DNA from: CAZXWK01 sp964644675
Lineage (GTDB): Bacteria; Actinomycetota; Coriobacteriia; Anaerosomatales; JAAXUF01
Assembly (NCBI GenBank): GCA_964644675.1
Contig: CAZXWK010000004.1
Span: 33,322 to 97,321, forward strand
DNA: 64,000 nucleotides
Direction: 5' to 3'
The notes beneath the pieces are model-generated. The model had not been told where the DNA came from and did not search any database. It saw nothing but the letters and a program-made list of their open reading frames with translations. Numbering within the stretch: the stretch's first letter is position 1; the number at the start of each line of letters is the position of its first letter. Positions 16,571 to 25,258 of the stretch are shown here, piece after piece. The position numbers and the translations under genes were made by a program.

Positions 16571-18882
16571 CGTGCGACCTCCTCGGGCACGAGCCGCGCG
16601 AGCACAAGCCACGCGACCGCCAGCGTCGGGAACACCATGACGAGCGAGGGGATCACGACCCCGGAGTCCTCGCTGAAGAAGCCGATAGTTCCCGCGACGA
16701 GCGCGACGAGCAGCGCCGAACGCACGTCGGGGTTCTCGGCGAGCATGTCCTCGAGGTCGCGCCGCGGCCACAGCTTCAGAAACGCGAGGAAGGCCAGTGC
16801 CGCGAGAAGCGCGCTCGACCAGTTGGTCCGGACGAGCACGCGCGCGTTCGTCTGCGCCTTGCGGACCACGATGTCGGTGAGCTGCGAGCTACCGCCCCGC
16901 TCGGCGCTGGTCAGCGCGCGTCCGAGATGCGTCTGCTCCCCTCCCCCGAACAGGTCCACCGCCGAGAAGATGCCGATCGCGAGCGCGGTGACCACGAGCG
17001 CAACCGCGACCGCCTGCCATCCGATGCGACGGCCGTTCATCAGGAACCACGCCAGCACGAACCCGCTCGCGCCCCACACCGCGACGCCGACGTTCGCCCC
17101 GAACATCGGAGCAGCCGCGGCTCCCACGACCGCGACCCCCGCGATCACGACGCCCCAGCGGCGCGCGAAGGCGTTCCAGCGCGCCGAGGGCCACTCGTCG
17201 AGCGCCAGCCCGAGTCCGACGATCGCCGAGCCGAACAGCAGCGACGCCCCCTCGTTGCCCAAGCCGTAGAATCGCGCGGCGAGCAGCGGGGAGTACGACA
17301 GGTACCCGGTGAAGGACAGCCTCGCCGAGAACAGCTGGTCGAGGAGGATGACGGCCGCGGTGGCCAGGGCGAGCGCGATCACCGGGGTGCGACCGCCACG
17401 AAGGCGCCACACGAGCACCGAGATCGCCCAGACGCCCAGCACGGTGAGCCCGAAGACGGCGGTGGCGGTCGCCCCGTTCGGCGGGAGCGGCACGACCGCG
17501 AACATCAGCCACGAAGAGACCGGGACCGCGAGCAGCAGGAGCACGAAGGCGCGGAGCGCGCCCGACCAGCCGCGCGTCACGCCGAAACGCCAGCGGTGGT
17601 GCCGCGCGACCACGATGGCCACCAGGAGCAGGGCACCGACGAAGAGGCCGATGTAGAGGTTCGCGACGCCCGCCTTGGTCGCGTCGATCGCAACCGCAGC
17701 CTCGGAGAGCGCCGCGAGCTTCGCCTCGCGCGCCGCAGCGCCGGCAGGCGCGTTCACCGGCCGCACGGGGTTGCCCTGCATCTGTACGGGGCGCTCGATC
17801 CCGAGGAGGTCGAGCGCGGTCGCCGAGACGTCCGCAAGGTTCACGACGCCGGCCCGATGCGTGGAATCCGACGTGAGGAACCCGCTCCAGCCCTTCGCCG
17901 AGACGATCACCGGGCCGAGCCCCTGCGGGACTCCCGTGACGGCCGGCGTGGGGGCCAAGCCGACGATGACGACCGCGCCGTGCTCCCCGCGCCGCTTCTC
18001 GGCGAGTGCCACCACGCGGTCGAGCGAGCGCATGGCGTCGACCCGATGCCGCGCACCCGCTTCAGAGGTGGCCTGCGAGGCGAGGCGCTCGGCGCGGTAC
18101 GGGTCGCCCGCATCGAGCACCACGAGCGAAGGGCCGTCGTGGCCGTTCACGAACCCCGTGAGCCGCACGAACTCCCGCTCGAATCTCGCGGGATCGGTGA
18201 CCACGCCGTACGGCGCTCCAAGCGACGGCGCGAGCAGGTCGGTAGAGACATCGCCTACCATCACGCGCCCCGAGGCGTCCATCGCCACGATGGCCGCCGG
18301 CCGCATGAACCGCGGTGCGCCCTGCGCCGTCCCCGCGTCCGAGTTGCCAATTGCCGCAGTCAGGCCTCCCGCGTCACGCACGGCCTGCCCCAAGGTTCCC
18401 AGCATCGCGCCGGGCGACTTCAGATCGCTCGTACGCTGCGCGAGCGGCAGTCCCAGGTAGCCGAGCCGCGCGCCGGCCATCCGCTCGCCGAAGATCCGCT
18501 GGTAGGACGCCGCGCCCGTCGTCGTCGAATCGAGCGAATCGGACACGGTGGTCTCGGTGTCGTTGAAGGCGGCGAGCGCGGTGAAGTCCGGCTGGGTCCA
18601 CGCGCCCGACGAGAGCGTGAGCGCCCCCTCCAGAGGTGACGGCACCTCAGCGATCTCGCGCACGCGCGCCCGGGCGCTCACGGCGCCGACCGCGGCCTCG
18701 CCGACGAGGCGGTGAAGCGTCGGTGTCGCCGTGGCTGTCACGTCGTCCCAGGTGAGCCCCGGCGCCAGGACCAGCGTGACGTGATCGGCGGTGCTCGCCG
18801 CGTTCACGCGAGTCGCGGGAGTGAGGAAGAACGCCGCTACCAACACGGCGGCGAGGGCCCCTATCACGCTGGCTCGCTTCAT
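16567..18882 (-). CDS. Alkaline-phosphatase-like domain plus multi-helix membrane protein, hypothetical
   Basis: A 771-residue protein: an N-terminal signal anchor (MKRASVIGALAAVL), an extracytoplasmic domain of about 380 residues and a C-terminal region of about 10 hydrophobic helices with a conserved-looking ARFYGLGNEGASLLFG segment. The soluble part reads like the alkaline phosphatase/sulfatase superfamily (VTLVLAPGLTWDDV near the start, VVIVGLAPTPAV later), but the full set of metal ligands is not evident, so an enzymatic role is unproven. The ATG at 18880-18882 has GGAGAGGGA right upstream; a longer frame starting at 18909 is less likely. It is coupled by GTGA to the MraY/WecA-like gene. 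I infer a joint envelope-glycan function. Confidence 0.7.
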   Translation of the reverse strand: MKRASVIGALAAVLVAAFFLTPATRVNAASTADHVTLVLAPGLTWDDVTATATPTLHRLVGEAAVGAVSARARVREIAEVPSPLEGALTLSSGAWTQPDFTALAAFNDTETTVSDSLDSTTTGAASYQRIFGERMAGARLGYLGLPLAQRTSDLKSPGAMLGTLGQAVRDAGGLTAAIGNSDAGTAQGAPRFMRPAAIVAMDASGRVMVGDVSTDLLAPSLGAPYGVVTDPARFEREFVRLTGFVNGHDGPSLVVLDAGDPYRAERLASQATSEAGARHRVDAMRSLDRVVALAEKRRGEHGAVVIVGLAPTPAVTGVPQGLGPVIVSAKGWSGFLTSDSTHRAGVVNLADVSATALDLLGIERPVQMQGNPVRPVNAPAGAAAREAKLAALSEAAVAIDATKAGVANLYIGLFVGALLLVAIVVARHHRWRFGVTRGWSGALRAFVLLLLAVPVSSWLMFAVVPLPPNGATATAVFGLTVLGVWAISVLVWRLRGGRTPVIALALATAAVILLDQLFSARLSFTGYLSYSPLLAARFYGLGNEGASLLFGSAIVGLGLALDEWPSARWNAFARRWGVVIAGVAVVGAAAAPMFGANVGVAVWGASGFVLAWFLMNGRRIGWQAVAVALVVTALAIGIFSAVDLFGGGEQTHLGRALTSAERGGSSQLTDIVVRKAQTNARVLVRTNWSSALLAALAFLAFLKLWPRRDLEDMLAENPDVRSALLVALVAGTIGFFSEDSGVVIPSLVMVFPTLAVAWLVLARLVPEEVAR

Positions 18883-19143
18883 TCCCTCTCCATGCGGCCG
18901 CCAAGGCACGGCCGGACGCGGTCGCTCGCTTCAGTGGGGGATCGACGGTGCGGGCGTCTGCGTGCGAAGCCCGGGAATCAGTGCCCGAGCCGAGTATACC
19001 GAATCCCGCAGCGACGACGCGCAGGTGACGAGGTGTCCACGGCGGGTCTGAGCCGCAACCGCCTCAGGTACACTGGTGCCGTCACGAGCGCCCGCGACGC
19101 GCCGAGAAGTCCGCGCCGCCGAACGACTACGAGAGGCCCTCCC
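18883..19143. promoter_or_regulatory. Divergent intergenic region with two weak -10 candidates
   Basis: This 261-base region separates the phosphatase-like gene (minus) from murJ (plus). TATACT on the minus strand (18993-18998) and TACACT on the plus strand (19069-19074) are the best -10 elements; neither has a convincing -35. I see no hairpin or riboswitch. Confidence 0.35.
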
Positions 19144-19146
19144 ATC
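19131..19146 (+). promoter_or_regulatory. Shine-Dalgarno GAGAGG followed by an in-frame ATC (possible murJ start)
   Basis: GAGAGG (19131-19136), then 7 bases, then ATC (19144-19146) in the murJ frame. No ATG, GTG or TTG lies in this frame between 19036 and 19180. The ATG at 19180 has no ribosome site and would cut into the conserved N terminus. A non-canonical ATC start or a base error (G to C) would explain this. Confidence 0.45.
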
Positions 19147-19179
19147 AGCAAGCCGTCCATCGCCCGCTCGACCGCGACC

Positions 19180-20787
19180 ATGTCGACCGCGACGACCCTG
19201 TCACGCGTCACGGGCTTCCTGCGCATGTGGGCCACGGCGTTCGCGCTCGGCGCGACCGGCCTCATGTCCGCCTACAGCGTCGCCAACAACATCCCGAACA
19301 TGATCTTCGAACTCGTCGCGGGAGGAATCATCTCGTCGCTGTTCATCCCGACGTTCATGGAGCTCCGCGAACACGAGGACGAAGAGACTGCGTGGCGCTT
19401 CACGAGCCACGTCTTCAACCTCGCGGTGCTCAGCCTTGGAGCGATCGCCGTCGTCGGCACACTCTTCCCCGCGCCCTTCGTCTGGACCCAGACGTTCCGC
19501 ATGCCGGCCGACCAGGCGTCCGCGGTCGTCTCGGCGGCGACGTTCTTCTTCCGGTTCTTCGCCATCCAGGTCGTCGTCTACGGCGCAGGCTCGGTCATCT
19601 CGGCGGTGTTGAATTCGCGGCGCACGTACTTCTGGCCCGCCGTGGGGCCGATCTTCAACAACCTCGTCGTCATCGTGACGATGTTGACCTTCGCGTACCT
19701 GGTCGCGCCGATACGCGCGAGCGGCTCCTTCACGTTCGATGGCCGCGCCGGAACGGCGATGGTCGTGCTCGCCGTGGGAACGACGCTCGGCGTTCTGGTG
19801 ATGTTCGCGGTCCAGGTCCCTGCGCTCCTGAAGAGCGGATGGCGCTACAGCTTCGGCCTGGGGCTGCACGACCCCGCGCTCCGACGGATGCTCGTGCTCG
19901 CGGTGCCGACGCTCGTCTACGTGGTCACGAACCTCGTCGCGGTGTCGTTCCGCAACGCCTCGGCGTTCGCGGTCTCGCCCAACGGGCCGTCGGTGCTCAC
20001 GTATGCGTGGATCTTCTACCAGCTCCCCTACGGCATCCTTGCCGTGGCCCTCGCGACCGCGGTCTTCACCGAACTCGCCGACTCCGCCGGACGCAAGGAC
20101 ATGGCCGAGTTCAAGGCGACGTTCCTGCGCGGGCTGCGCGCGACGGGCGTCCTCATGCTCCCGACGTCGGCGCTGCTCATCGCGCTCGCCGTGCCGCTCG
20201 TGTCGCTCTACCGCGTCGGCGCCTTCCGGCAGTCCGACGTGCCGCTCGTCGCCGGCGCGCTGCGCTGGTGGGCGGCCGGCCTCATCTTCTACGCGCTGAC
20301 CATGTTCCTGCTCCGCACGTTCTACTCGCTCAAGGACACCCGCACGCCGATGACGGTGAACCTGCTGCTGACCGGCGTCCAGGTCGGGCTGTACGTGGTG
20401 CTCTCGACCGGCATCGGCACGTGGCCGGGGATCGGCATCAACGGCCTGCCCATCGCCGACGTCGTGTTCTTCCTGCTGAGCACGATCGTGCTCGCGATGA
20501 TCCTGCGCCGACGCATCGGCGGCTACGACCTGCGCGGCGTGGCTTCGACCTTCGCCCGGATGCTCCTTGCCTCGGCCATCGGCGCCGGTGTCGCGTGGGG
20601 CGCGTCATACCTCGTCGCCGGCGTGTTCCGCGGCTTCGTCGGCTCGCTGTTCCAGGTCGCGGTGGGCGGGGCCGTCGGGCTGGTCGTGGCGTTCGGGCTC
20701 GGCTGGCTTCTCGGCGTCCGAGAGGTGACGGTCGCGACCGATGCGCTCAAGCGCGTGCTCGGCAGGCGCAAGCGAGGCGGCGCGTGA
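19180..20787 (+). CDS. murJ: Lipid II flippase MurJ
   Basis: A multidrug/oligosaccharidyl-lipid/polysaccharide (MOP) family protein that moves lipid II across the membrane for peptidoglycan synthesis. It has about 14 helices over 535 residues from this ATG. Landmarks are TLSRVTGFLRMWATAFALGA, NNIPNMIFELVAGGIISSLFIP, and repeated later helices such as FYSLKDTRTPM. MurJ proteins normally have about 15-20 residues before the SRVxGF motif, but this first canonical start leaves only seven; the segment upstream (PSIARSTAT) fits the family, so the true start may be the ATC at 19144. The last bases TGATG overlap the next gene. Function call is firm, start is not. Confidence 0.9.
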   Translation: MSTATTLSRVTGFLRMWATAFALGATGLMSAYSVANNIPNMIFELVAGGIISSLFIPTFMELREHEDEETAWRFTSHVFNLAVLSLGAIAVVGTLFPAPFVWTQTFRMPADQASAVVSAATFFFRFFAIQVVVYGAGSVISAVLNSRRTYFWPAVGPIFNNLVVIVTMLTFAYLVAPIRASGSFTFDGRAGTAMVVLAVGTTLGVLVMFAVQVPALLKSGWRYSFGLGLHDPALRRMLVLAVPTLVYVVTNLVAVSFRNASAFAVSPNGPSVLTYAWIFYQLPYGILAVALATAVFTELADSAGRKDMAEFKATFLRGLRATGVLMLPTSALLIALAVPLVSLYRVGAFRQSDVPLVAGALRWWAAGLIFYALTMFLLRTFYSLKDTRTPMTVNLLLTGVQVGLYVVLSTGIGTWPGIGINGLPIADVVFFLLSTIVLAMILRRRIGGYDLRGVASTFARMLLASAIGAGVAWGASYLVAGVFRGFVGSLFQVAVGGAVGLVVAFGLGWLLGVREVTVATDALKRVLGRRKRGGA

Positions 20788-21491
20788 TGGACATCGCGGC
20801 ACTCATCCCCGCCCACAACGAGGCCGACTCGATCGAGGCGACCGTGAAGGCCGTCCTCGCGATCCCGGGAGTCACGCGTGTCGTGGTCGTCGACGACGGC
20901 TCCGACGACGACACCGACCAGATCGCCGAGAAGGCCGGCGCCAAGGTCGTGCGCATCTGGGGCAACGTCGGCAAGGGCGGCGCGCTCGAGCAGGGCGCGA
21001 TGCGCGTTGAGAACGCCGACGTCGTCCTGCTGCTCGACGGCGACTTGGGCGACACCGCTTCGCAGGGCGAGCTGCTGCTCGCGCCCCTGCTCGCGCACGA
21101 GGCCGACATGAGCATCGCGACCTTCCCGCGCCCTGCGGGCAAGGCCGGGTTCGGCCTCGTCATGCGCCTCGCGCGCTGGGGGATCCGCCGCTTCGGCGGC
21201 GACTTCGACGCGACCGCGCCGCTCTCGGGCCAGCGCGCGCTGACGCGCGAGTGCCTCGCGACGGTGCGGCCCTTCTCGGCGGGGTACGGCGTCGAGGTCG
21301 GGCTGACGGTGCGCGCGCTTCGGGCGGGATTCCGTCTGGCCGAGGTCGAGACGACCATGGCGCACGCGGCCACCGGGCGCGACCTCAAGGGATTCGTGCA
21401 CCGCGGCAAGCAGTTCGTACACGTAGCCTTCGCGCTCGCGCACCTGTGGCGCGAGCCGACGCCCACGCGCCGAGATGGGCTCTCGCTCTAG
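20787..21491 (+). CDS. Family 2 glycosyltransferase
   Basis: A 234-residue GT-A fold glycosyltransferase. It begins MDIAALIPAHNEADSIEATV and has VVVVDDGSDDDT (nucleotide-sugar binding), a VGKGGALEQG loop and LLLDGDLGD (the DxD-like metal site). The shape resembles polyprenyl-phosphate and glucosyl-phosphoglycerate transferases. No C-terminal membrane helix is present, so it is probably cytoplasmic or peripheral. The ATG shares one base with the murJ stop (TGATG), showing coupling, and its stop overlaps the convergent steB stop (CTAG). The acceptor and donor are unknown; an envelope role is likely from the neighbours. Confidence 0.85.
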   Translation: MDIAALIPAHNEADSIEATVKAVLAIPGVTRVVVVDDGSDDDTDQIAEKAGAKVVRIWGNVGKGGALEQGAMRVENADVVLLLDGDLGDTASQGELLLAPLLAHEADMSIATFPRPAGKAGFGLVMRLARWGIRRFGGDFDATAPLSGQRALTRECLATVRPFSAGYGVEVGLTVRALRAGFRLAEVETTMAHAATGRDLKGFVHRGKQFVHVAFALAHLWREPTPTRRDGLSL

Positions 21492-22336
21492 GGAACCGGG
21501 ACCGGCGGGAACGCCGCGGTCGCGCCCTCGCTCAGACTGTAGAAGCCCTGCTGTCCGCCCGTGAACAGCGCGACGAGCGTGAACTTGCCCGCACTGGTGC
21601 CCAGGGTCTCGAACGCCGAGAGCTTGCGGGCCGAAGCCGCCGAGGCCACGCCGGTGTCGCCCGTCGGGGTCTGCGCACCGAGCGCGTAGAGGCCCGCCAT
21701 CGCGTAGGCCTGCGCGATGTCGAGCGAAAGCTCGTCAGGCTTCCCGTCGAACGCGGCGATGTCGACGACCTGCGTGGCGGCGACCGTCGGCGACAGCCCG
21801 GTCACCTTGATCGCCTCGGCGCCCACCAGGGCGTCGGTGAGCGGGCGTGCGCCCGCGGGCTGGCTCCACTCCGAGGCGAGCGTGCTCACGACCGCGGTCT
21901 GTAACTCGGTCGCGGTGCCGACCACCGAGCGCGCCGCCTCTTCCGAGCCGCCCTTGCCGGCGAGGCCGAATCCGGGCTTCAGGAGCTGGACGACCGCGGC
22001 GCTGCCGCCAGCGGCTTTGATCGCCGAGACCGCGTCGTCGAGGCCCTCGGCCTTGTCCCCGCTCGTGAGCACGAGCACCGTGCGGCCCGCAAGGCGTCCG
22101 GACACCCACGCGTCGGTCATCTGCTTCGAGTACGCGCGCTCGGCCGACAGGCTCTTCTTGGCGCTCGCGTTCTCCTTCTTCAGCGAGTTGAAGTCGGCGC
22201 GCAAGCTGGCAACGAGCGCCTTCTGCTGCGAGTCGAACGTCCCCTGCCTCACGACGAGCCCGCCCAGGATCAGGCCCAGGGCAAGCGCGAGGAAGACGGC
22301 GGCGAGCGAAGCGATGTGATAGCGGATGTTGTACAT
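21488..22336 (-). CDS. steB: MctB/SteB family membrane protein
   Basis: A 282-residue protein annotated in other genomes as copper transporter MctB or cell-separation protein SteB. It has a short cytoplasmic start, one N-terminal helix (about 8-28), an extracytoplasmic coiled coil (about 35-70) and a globular domain with TVLVLTSGDKAEGLDD. In corynebacteria SteB partners SteA in controlling daughter-cell separation; in Mycobacterium the homologue was linked to copper export. It directly follows steA (23 bases apart) on the same strand, which favours the SteAB role. The start MYNIRYH is close to the family start. The stop codon overlaps the convergent glycosyltransferase stop. Confidence 0.82.
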   Translation of the reverse strand: MYNIRYHIASLAAVFLALALGLILGGLVVRQGTFDSQQKALVASLRADFNSLKKENASAKKSLSAERAYSKQMTDAWVSGRLAGRTVLVLTSGDKAEGLDDAVSAIKAAGGSAAVVQLLKPGFGLAGKGGSEEAARSVVGTATELQTAVVSTLASEWSQPAGARPLTDALVGAEAIKVTGLSPTVAATQVVDIAAFDGKPDELSLDIAQAYAMAGLYALGAQTPTGDTGVASAASARKLSAFETLGTSAGKFTLVALFTGGQQGFYSLSEGATAAFPPVPVP

Positions 22337-22359
22337 GTCTCAGCTCTCTCCAGACCCGG

Positions 22360-23481
22360 TCACGCGCTGAACCACGCGATGATGCGGAGCACGACGAGCT
22401 CGATGAACGACCGTGCCGCCGGCGAGATCAGCACAGCCGCCGAGACCACCGCCAACGCGGCAGCGACCATGAGGATGAGGTACGTCGGTTCGACAGACGC
22501 ACGGTAGAGCTTGCTCACGCCCTTCGCGTCCACGAGCTTGGGCCCGACCTTGAGCCGGACCAGGAACGACGATGCCATTCCCTTGCGCCCCTTGTCGAGG
22601 TACTCGACCAGGTTGGCGTGCGTCCCCAGCGCGACGATGAGGTCCGCACCCGATTCCCATCCCAACAGCAGCGCCAGGTCCTCGCTCGTCGCCGCGAGCG
22701 GCCAGGGCGTGCCTTCAAGACCGAGCGCGTTCAGCCGTTCCATCCCCGGCGCGCGACCGTCGGCGTACGCGTGCACGATGAGCTGAGCGCCGCTCTTGAG
22801 GGCCGCGTCGGATACCGAGTCCATGTCGCCCACGATGATGTCGGGCTTGAACCCCGCCTCCATGATCGCGTCGGCACCACCGTCCACGCCGATGAGCACG
22901 GGGCGCATCTCTCGGACGTAGGGAGTCAGCGTCCTCAGGTCTTCCCTGAAGTCGTAGCCGCGCACGACCACCAGCACGTGCCGCCCGTTGATCTCGACGT
23001 CGGTCTCGGGGACGAGGGTCTCGTCGGTCAGGATCGCCCGTTCGCGCTCGAGGTACTCGATCGTGTTCCGAGCGAACTTGTCGAGCTGCTCGCCGAGACC
23101 CGCCTTCGCGGCCTCCATGCGCTCTTCGATGTCGCTCACGGTCAGGCGGGTCCCCGTCGCGCAGACGCTGCCGTCCCGGAGCACGTCGTCACCGATGATC
23201 TCGACGAGATCTCCTTCGCGCAGGCACTCGAAGACCCCCTGCCCCACGTCGTCGATGAGGGTGACGCCGCCCCTCGCGAGCAGGAGCGGACCGACGTTGG
23301 GATACGTGCCCGAGATGGAGGCAGACGCGTTGACCACGACCTCCACGCCGGTGGCGAGGAGCCCCTCGGCGCTCACGCGGTCCATGTCGACGTGGTCGAT
23401 GACCGCGACGTCGTCGGGGTTGAGCCGCTTGACGAGGTCCTTCGTACGCTTGTCGAGCTTGGCGATACCCTGGCGGCGCAT
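22360..23481 (-). CDS. steA: SteA-like putative cytokinetic ring protein
   Basis: A 373-residue cytoplasmic protein with one C-terminal helix (about 342-365). The central part resembles the thiamine pyrophosphokinase catalytic fold: GVDGGADAIMEAGFKPDIIVGDMDSVSD, with the Asp-rich motif. SteA proteins of actinobacteria lie beside SteB and act in cell separation, and this gene is directly upstream of steB. The ATG at 23479-23481 has GGGAG 6 bases upstream; an earlier in-frame ATG would add 21 unrelated residues. A 138-base gap before it (from recN) with a TG-extended -10 suggests its own promoter. Enzymatic activity toward thiamine is unlikely to be the real role, but this is inference. Confidence 0.88.
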   Translation of the reverse strand: MRRQGIAKLDKRTKDLVKRLNPDDVAVIDHVDMDRVSAEGLLATGVEVVVNASASISGTYPNVGPLLLARGGVTLIDDVGQGVFECLREGDLVEIIGDDVLRDGSVCATGTRLTVSDIEERMEAAKAGLGEQLDKFARNTIEYLERERAILTDETLVPETDVEINGRHVLVVVRGYDFREDLRTLTPYVREMRPVLIGVDGGADAIMEAGFKPDIIVGDMDSVSDAALKSGAQLIVHAYADGRAPGMERLNALGLEGTPWPLAATSEDLALLLGWESGADLIVALGTHANLVEYLDKGRKGMASSFLVRLKVGPKLVDAKGVSKLYRASVEPTYLILMVAAALAVVSAAVLISPAARSFIELVVLRIIAWFSA

Positions 23482-23544
23482 GAGACTCCCGGTCGGTTCG
23501 GTGCGTCGTCCGGCATCGGTCGAAGGGGGCCGACGGGACAGCAT

Positions 23545-23553
23545 ATGCTAGCA
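23545..23553 (-). promoter_or_regulatory. Candidate extended -10 (TGC TAGCAT) for steA-steB
   Basis: On the minus strand TGC precedes TAGCAT, an extended -10, about 65 bases before the steA ATG. No good -35 is visible. Confidence 0.3.
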
Positions 23554-23619
23554 CATCGAGGGGGCGCTTCCCGCTGCCGAGACGCCTCCGAAACGGCCGT
23601 CGGGCGGTACCCCGCGGAC

Positions 23620-25254
23620 CTAGAGCGGTTGAGCCCCGACGGCCTGATCCAGCAGCTCACGGGCGTGATCGAGGCTCGCGACCGAGTCGTTGCCCGAGAG
23701 CATGCGCGCAATCTCGCCCACGCGCTCCTCTCCCGTCACCGCGCGCACGACCGTCGAAGCACTGTCCGCCGAGACGGTCTTCTCGACGACGAGCTGCGTG
23801 TCGGCGTACGCGGCGACCTGGGCGAGGTGGGTGACCACGATGACCTGGTGGGTCGCGGCGAGTGCCGAGAGCCGGCGACCCACCGCGTGAGCGGTCGCGC
23901 CGCCGATCCCAGCGTCCACCTCGTCGAACACGAGCGTGCCCACGGAATCCGCCTCGCCCAAGACGCCCTTGAGAGCGAGCATCACGCGCGAGACCTCGCC
24001 TCCCGACGCGATCCGCGCGAGCGGCCGAGCCGGCTGGCCGGGGGCCGGAGCGTACAGGAACTCGACTCGTTCCGGACCGTCGGTCGTCCAGTCATCGAAC
24101 GGGAGTGGCGTCGGAGCAACCTCGAAGCGCGCGCCGGGCATCGCAAGGTCGTCCACGGCGGCGGCCAGGGCCTCCACGAACGCCGGTGCGGCCGCAGCCC
24201 GCGCCGCGGTCAGGCCCGAGGCCGCCCGCTCGAGCTCCGCCGTGGCCGCGTCGAGCGCGGCGTCAGCCCGGGCGATCGCGGCCTCGCCGTCCTCGTACGC
24301 CTCCAGACTGGCGATCGCATCGTCGCGCTGACGGATGACCTCCGCGAGCGTGGGACCGTATTTGCGGGTGAGCGAGTTCAGGCGCGCGAGCCGGTCGAGT
24401 GTCGCGTCGAGCGCATCGGGGTCGTGCTCGACACGCTCGGCGTAGGAGCGCAGCTCGAGCCCGGCGTCGTCGACGAGCGCGGACGCCTCGGACAGGCGCG
24501 CACGCAGCGCGTCGAGCGTGGCGTCGACACCTGCGACCCGGTCCAGCGCGCTCGCCGCCTCGGCGATCGCGTCGAGCGCACCCGACTCGCCGCGCAAGCG
24601 TCCGGCCGCCTCGCCCGCGGCCTCCGCGAGCTTCTCGGCGTTCTGGAGCGCGGGCAGTGTCGCTTCGAGTTCCTCGTCCTCCCCCGCGCGCGGATCCACC
24701 TGCGCGATCTCGTCGACGACGAACCGCAGGTGCTCGGCGTTGCGCCGCGCGTCGTCGAGTCGAGCGGCCAACTCCGCTCGCTCGCCTCGCGCCGCGCGGT
24801 ATTCCGACAGCGCGGCCCGGTACCCCTCGAGCGCCGAGGCGCACGCCTCGCCTCCGTACCCGTCGAGGTAGCGAGCGTGCGTGGATGCCGAGTAGAGCGC
24901 CTGGTGCTCGTGCTGCCCGTGCAGGTCGACGAGCGGCCCGAGAGCGGCCGAGAGAGCGCCGACGGTCGCCATGTCGCCGTCCAGGGTGCACCTGCTGCGC
25001 CCGTCGGCCCCGACCCGGCGCACGGCCATGACGTCGCCGTCCGGCGTCGAGAAGCGGCCCTCGACCCGGGCCTCGGCTGCGCCCGCGCGCACGGCGCCGG
25101 AGTCTGCGCGCTCGCCCACGAGCAGCTGCAGAGCGCCGATCAGCGCGGTCTTGCCGGCGCCGGTCTCCCCGGTGAGGGCGGTCATGCCCGGTCCGAATTC
25201 GAGCCAGACGTCCTCGATGAGGGCGAGGTCGCGGACGTGGAGTTCCTCGAGCAT
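23620..25254 (-). CDS. recN: DNA repair protein RecN
   Basis: A 544-residue SMC-like ATPase for double-strand break repair. The N terminus MLEELHVRDLALIED leads to Walker A in TGETGAGKTALIG. Long coiled-coil arms (about residues 150-370) follow, and the C-terminal half carries the ABC signature-type SGGEVSRVMLALKGV and Walker B LVFDEVDAGIGGATA. Length and domain order are normal. It begins 4 bases after the nadK stop. The conserved actinobacterial order tlyA-nadK-recN-steA holds here. SOS control would be expected for the family, but I did not identify an LexA box. Confidence 0.95.
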   Translation of the reverse strand: MLEELHVRDLALIEDVWLEFGPGMTALTGETGAGKTALIGALQLLVGERADSGAVRAGAAEARVEGRFSTPDGDVMAVRRVGADGRSRCTLDGDMATVGALSAALGPLVDLHGQHEHQALYSASTHARYLDGYGGEACASALEGYRAALSEYRAARGERAELAARLDDARRNAEHLRFVVDEIAQVDPRAGEDEELEATLPALQNAEKLAEAAGEAAGRLRGESGALDAIAEAASALDRVAGVDATLDALRARLSEASALVDDAGLELRSYAERVEHDPDALDATLDRLARLNSLTRKYGPTLAEVIRQRDDAIASLEAYEDGEAAIARADAALDAATAELERAASGLTAARAAAAPAFVEALAAAVDDLAMPGARFEVAPTPLPFDDWTTDGPERVEFLYAPAPGQPARPLARIASGGEVSRVMLALKGVLGEADSVGTLVFDEVDAGIGGATAHAVGRRLSALAATHQVIVVTHLAQVAAYADTQLVVEKTVSADSASTVVRAVTGEERVGEIARMLSGNDSVASLDHARELLDQAVGAQPL

Positions 25255-25258
25255 CGCC

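Noticed and set aside
19021..19143. murJ start at GTG 19033
   Set aside because: It lies upstream of the best -10 candidate (TACACT 19069-19074) and gives residues that do not match MurJ proteins.
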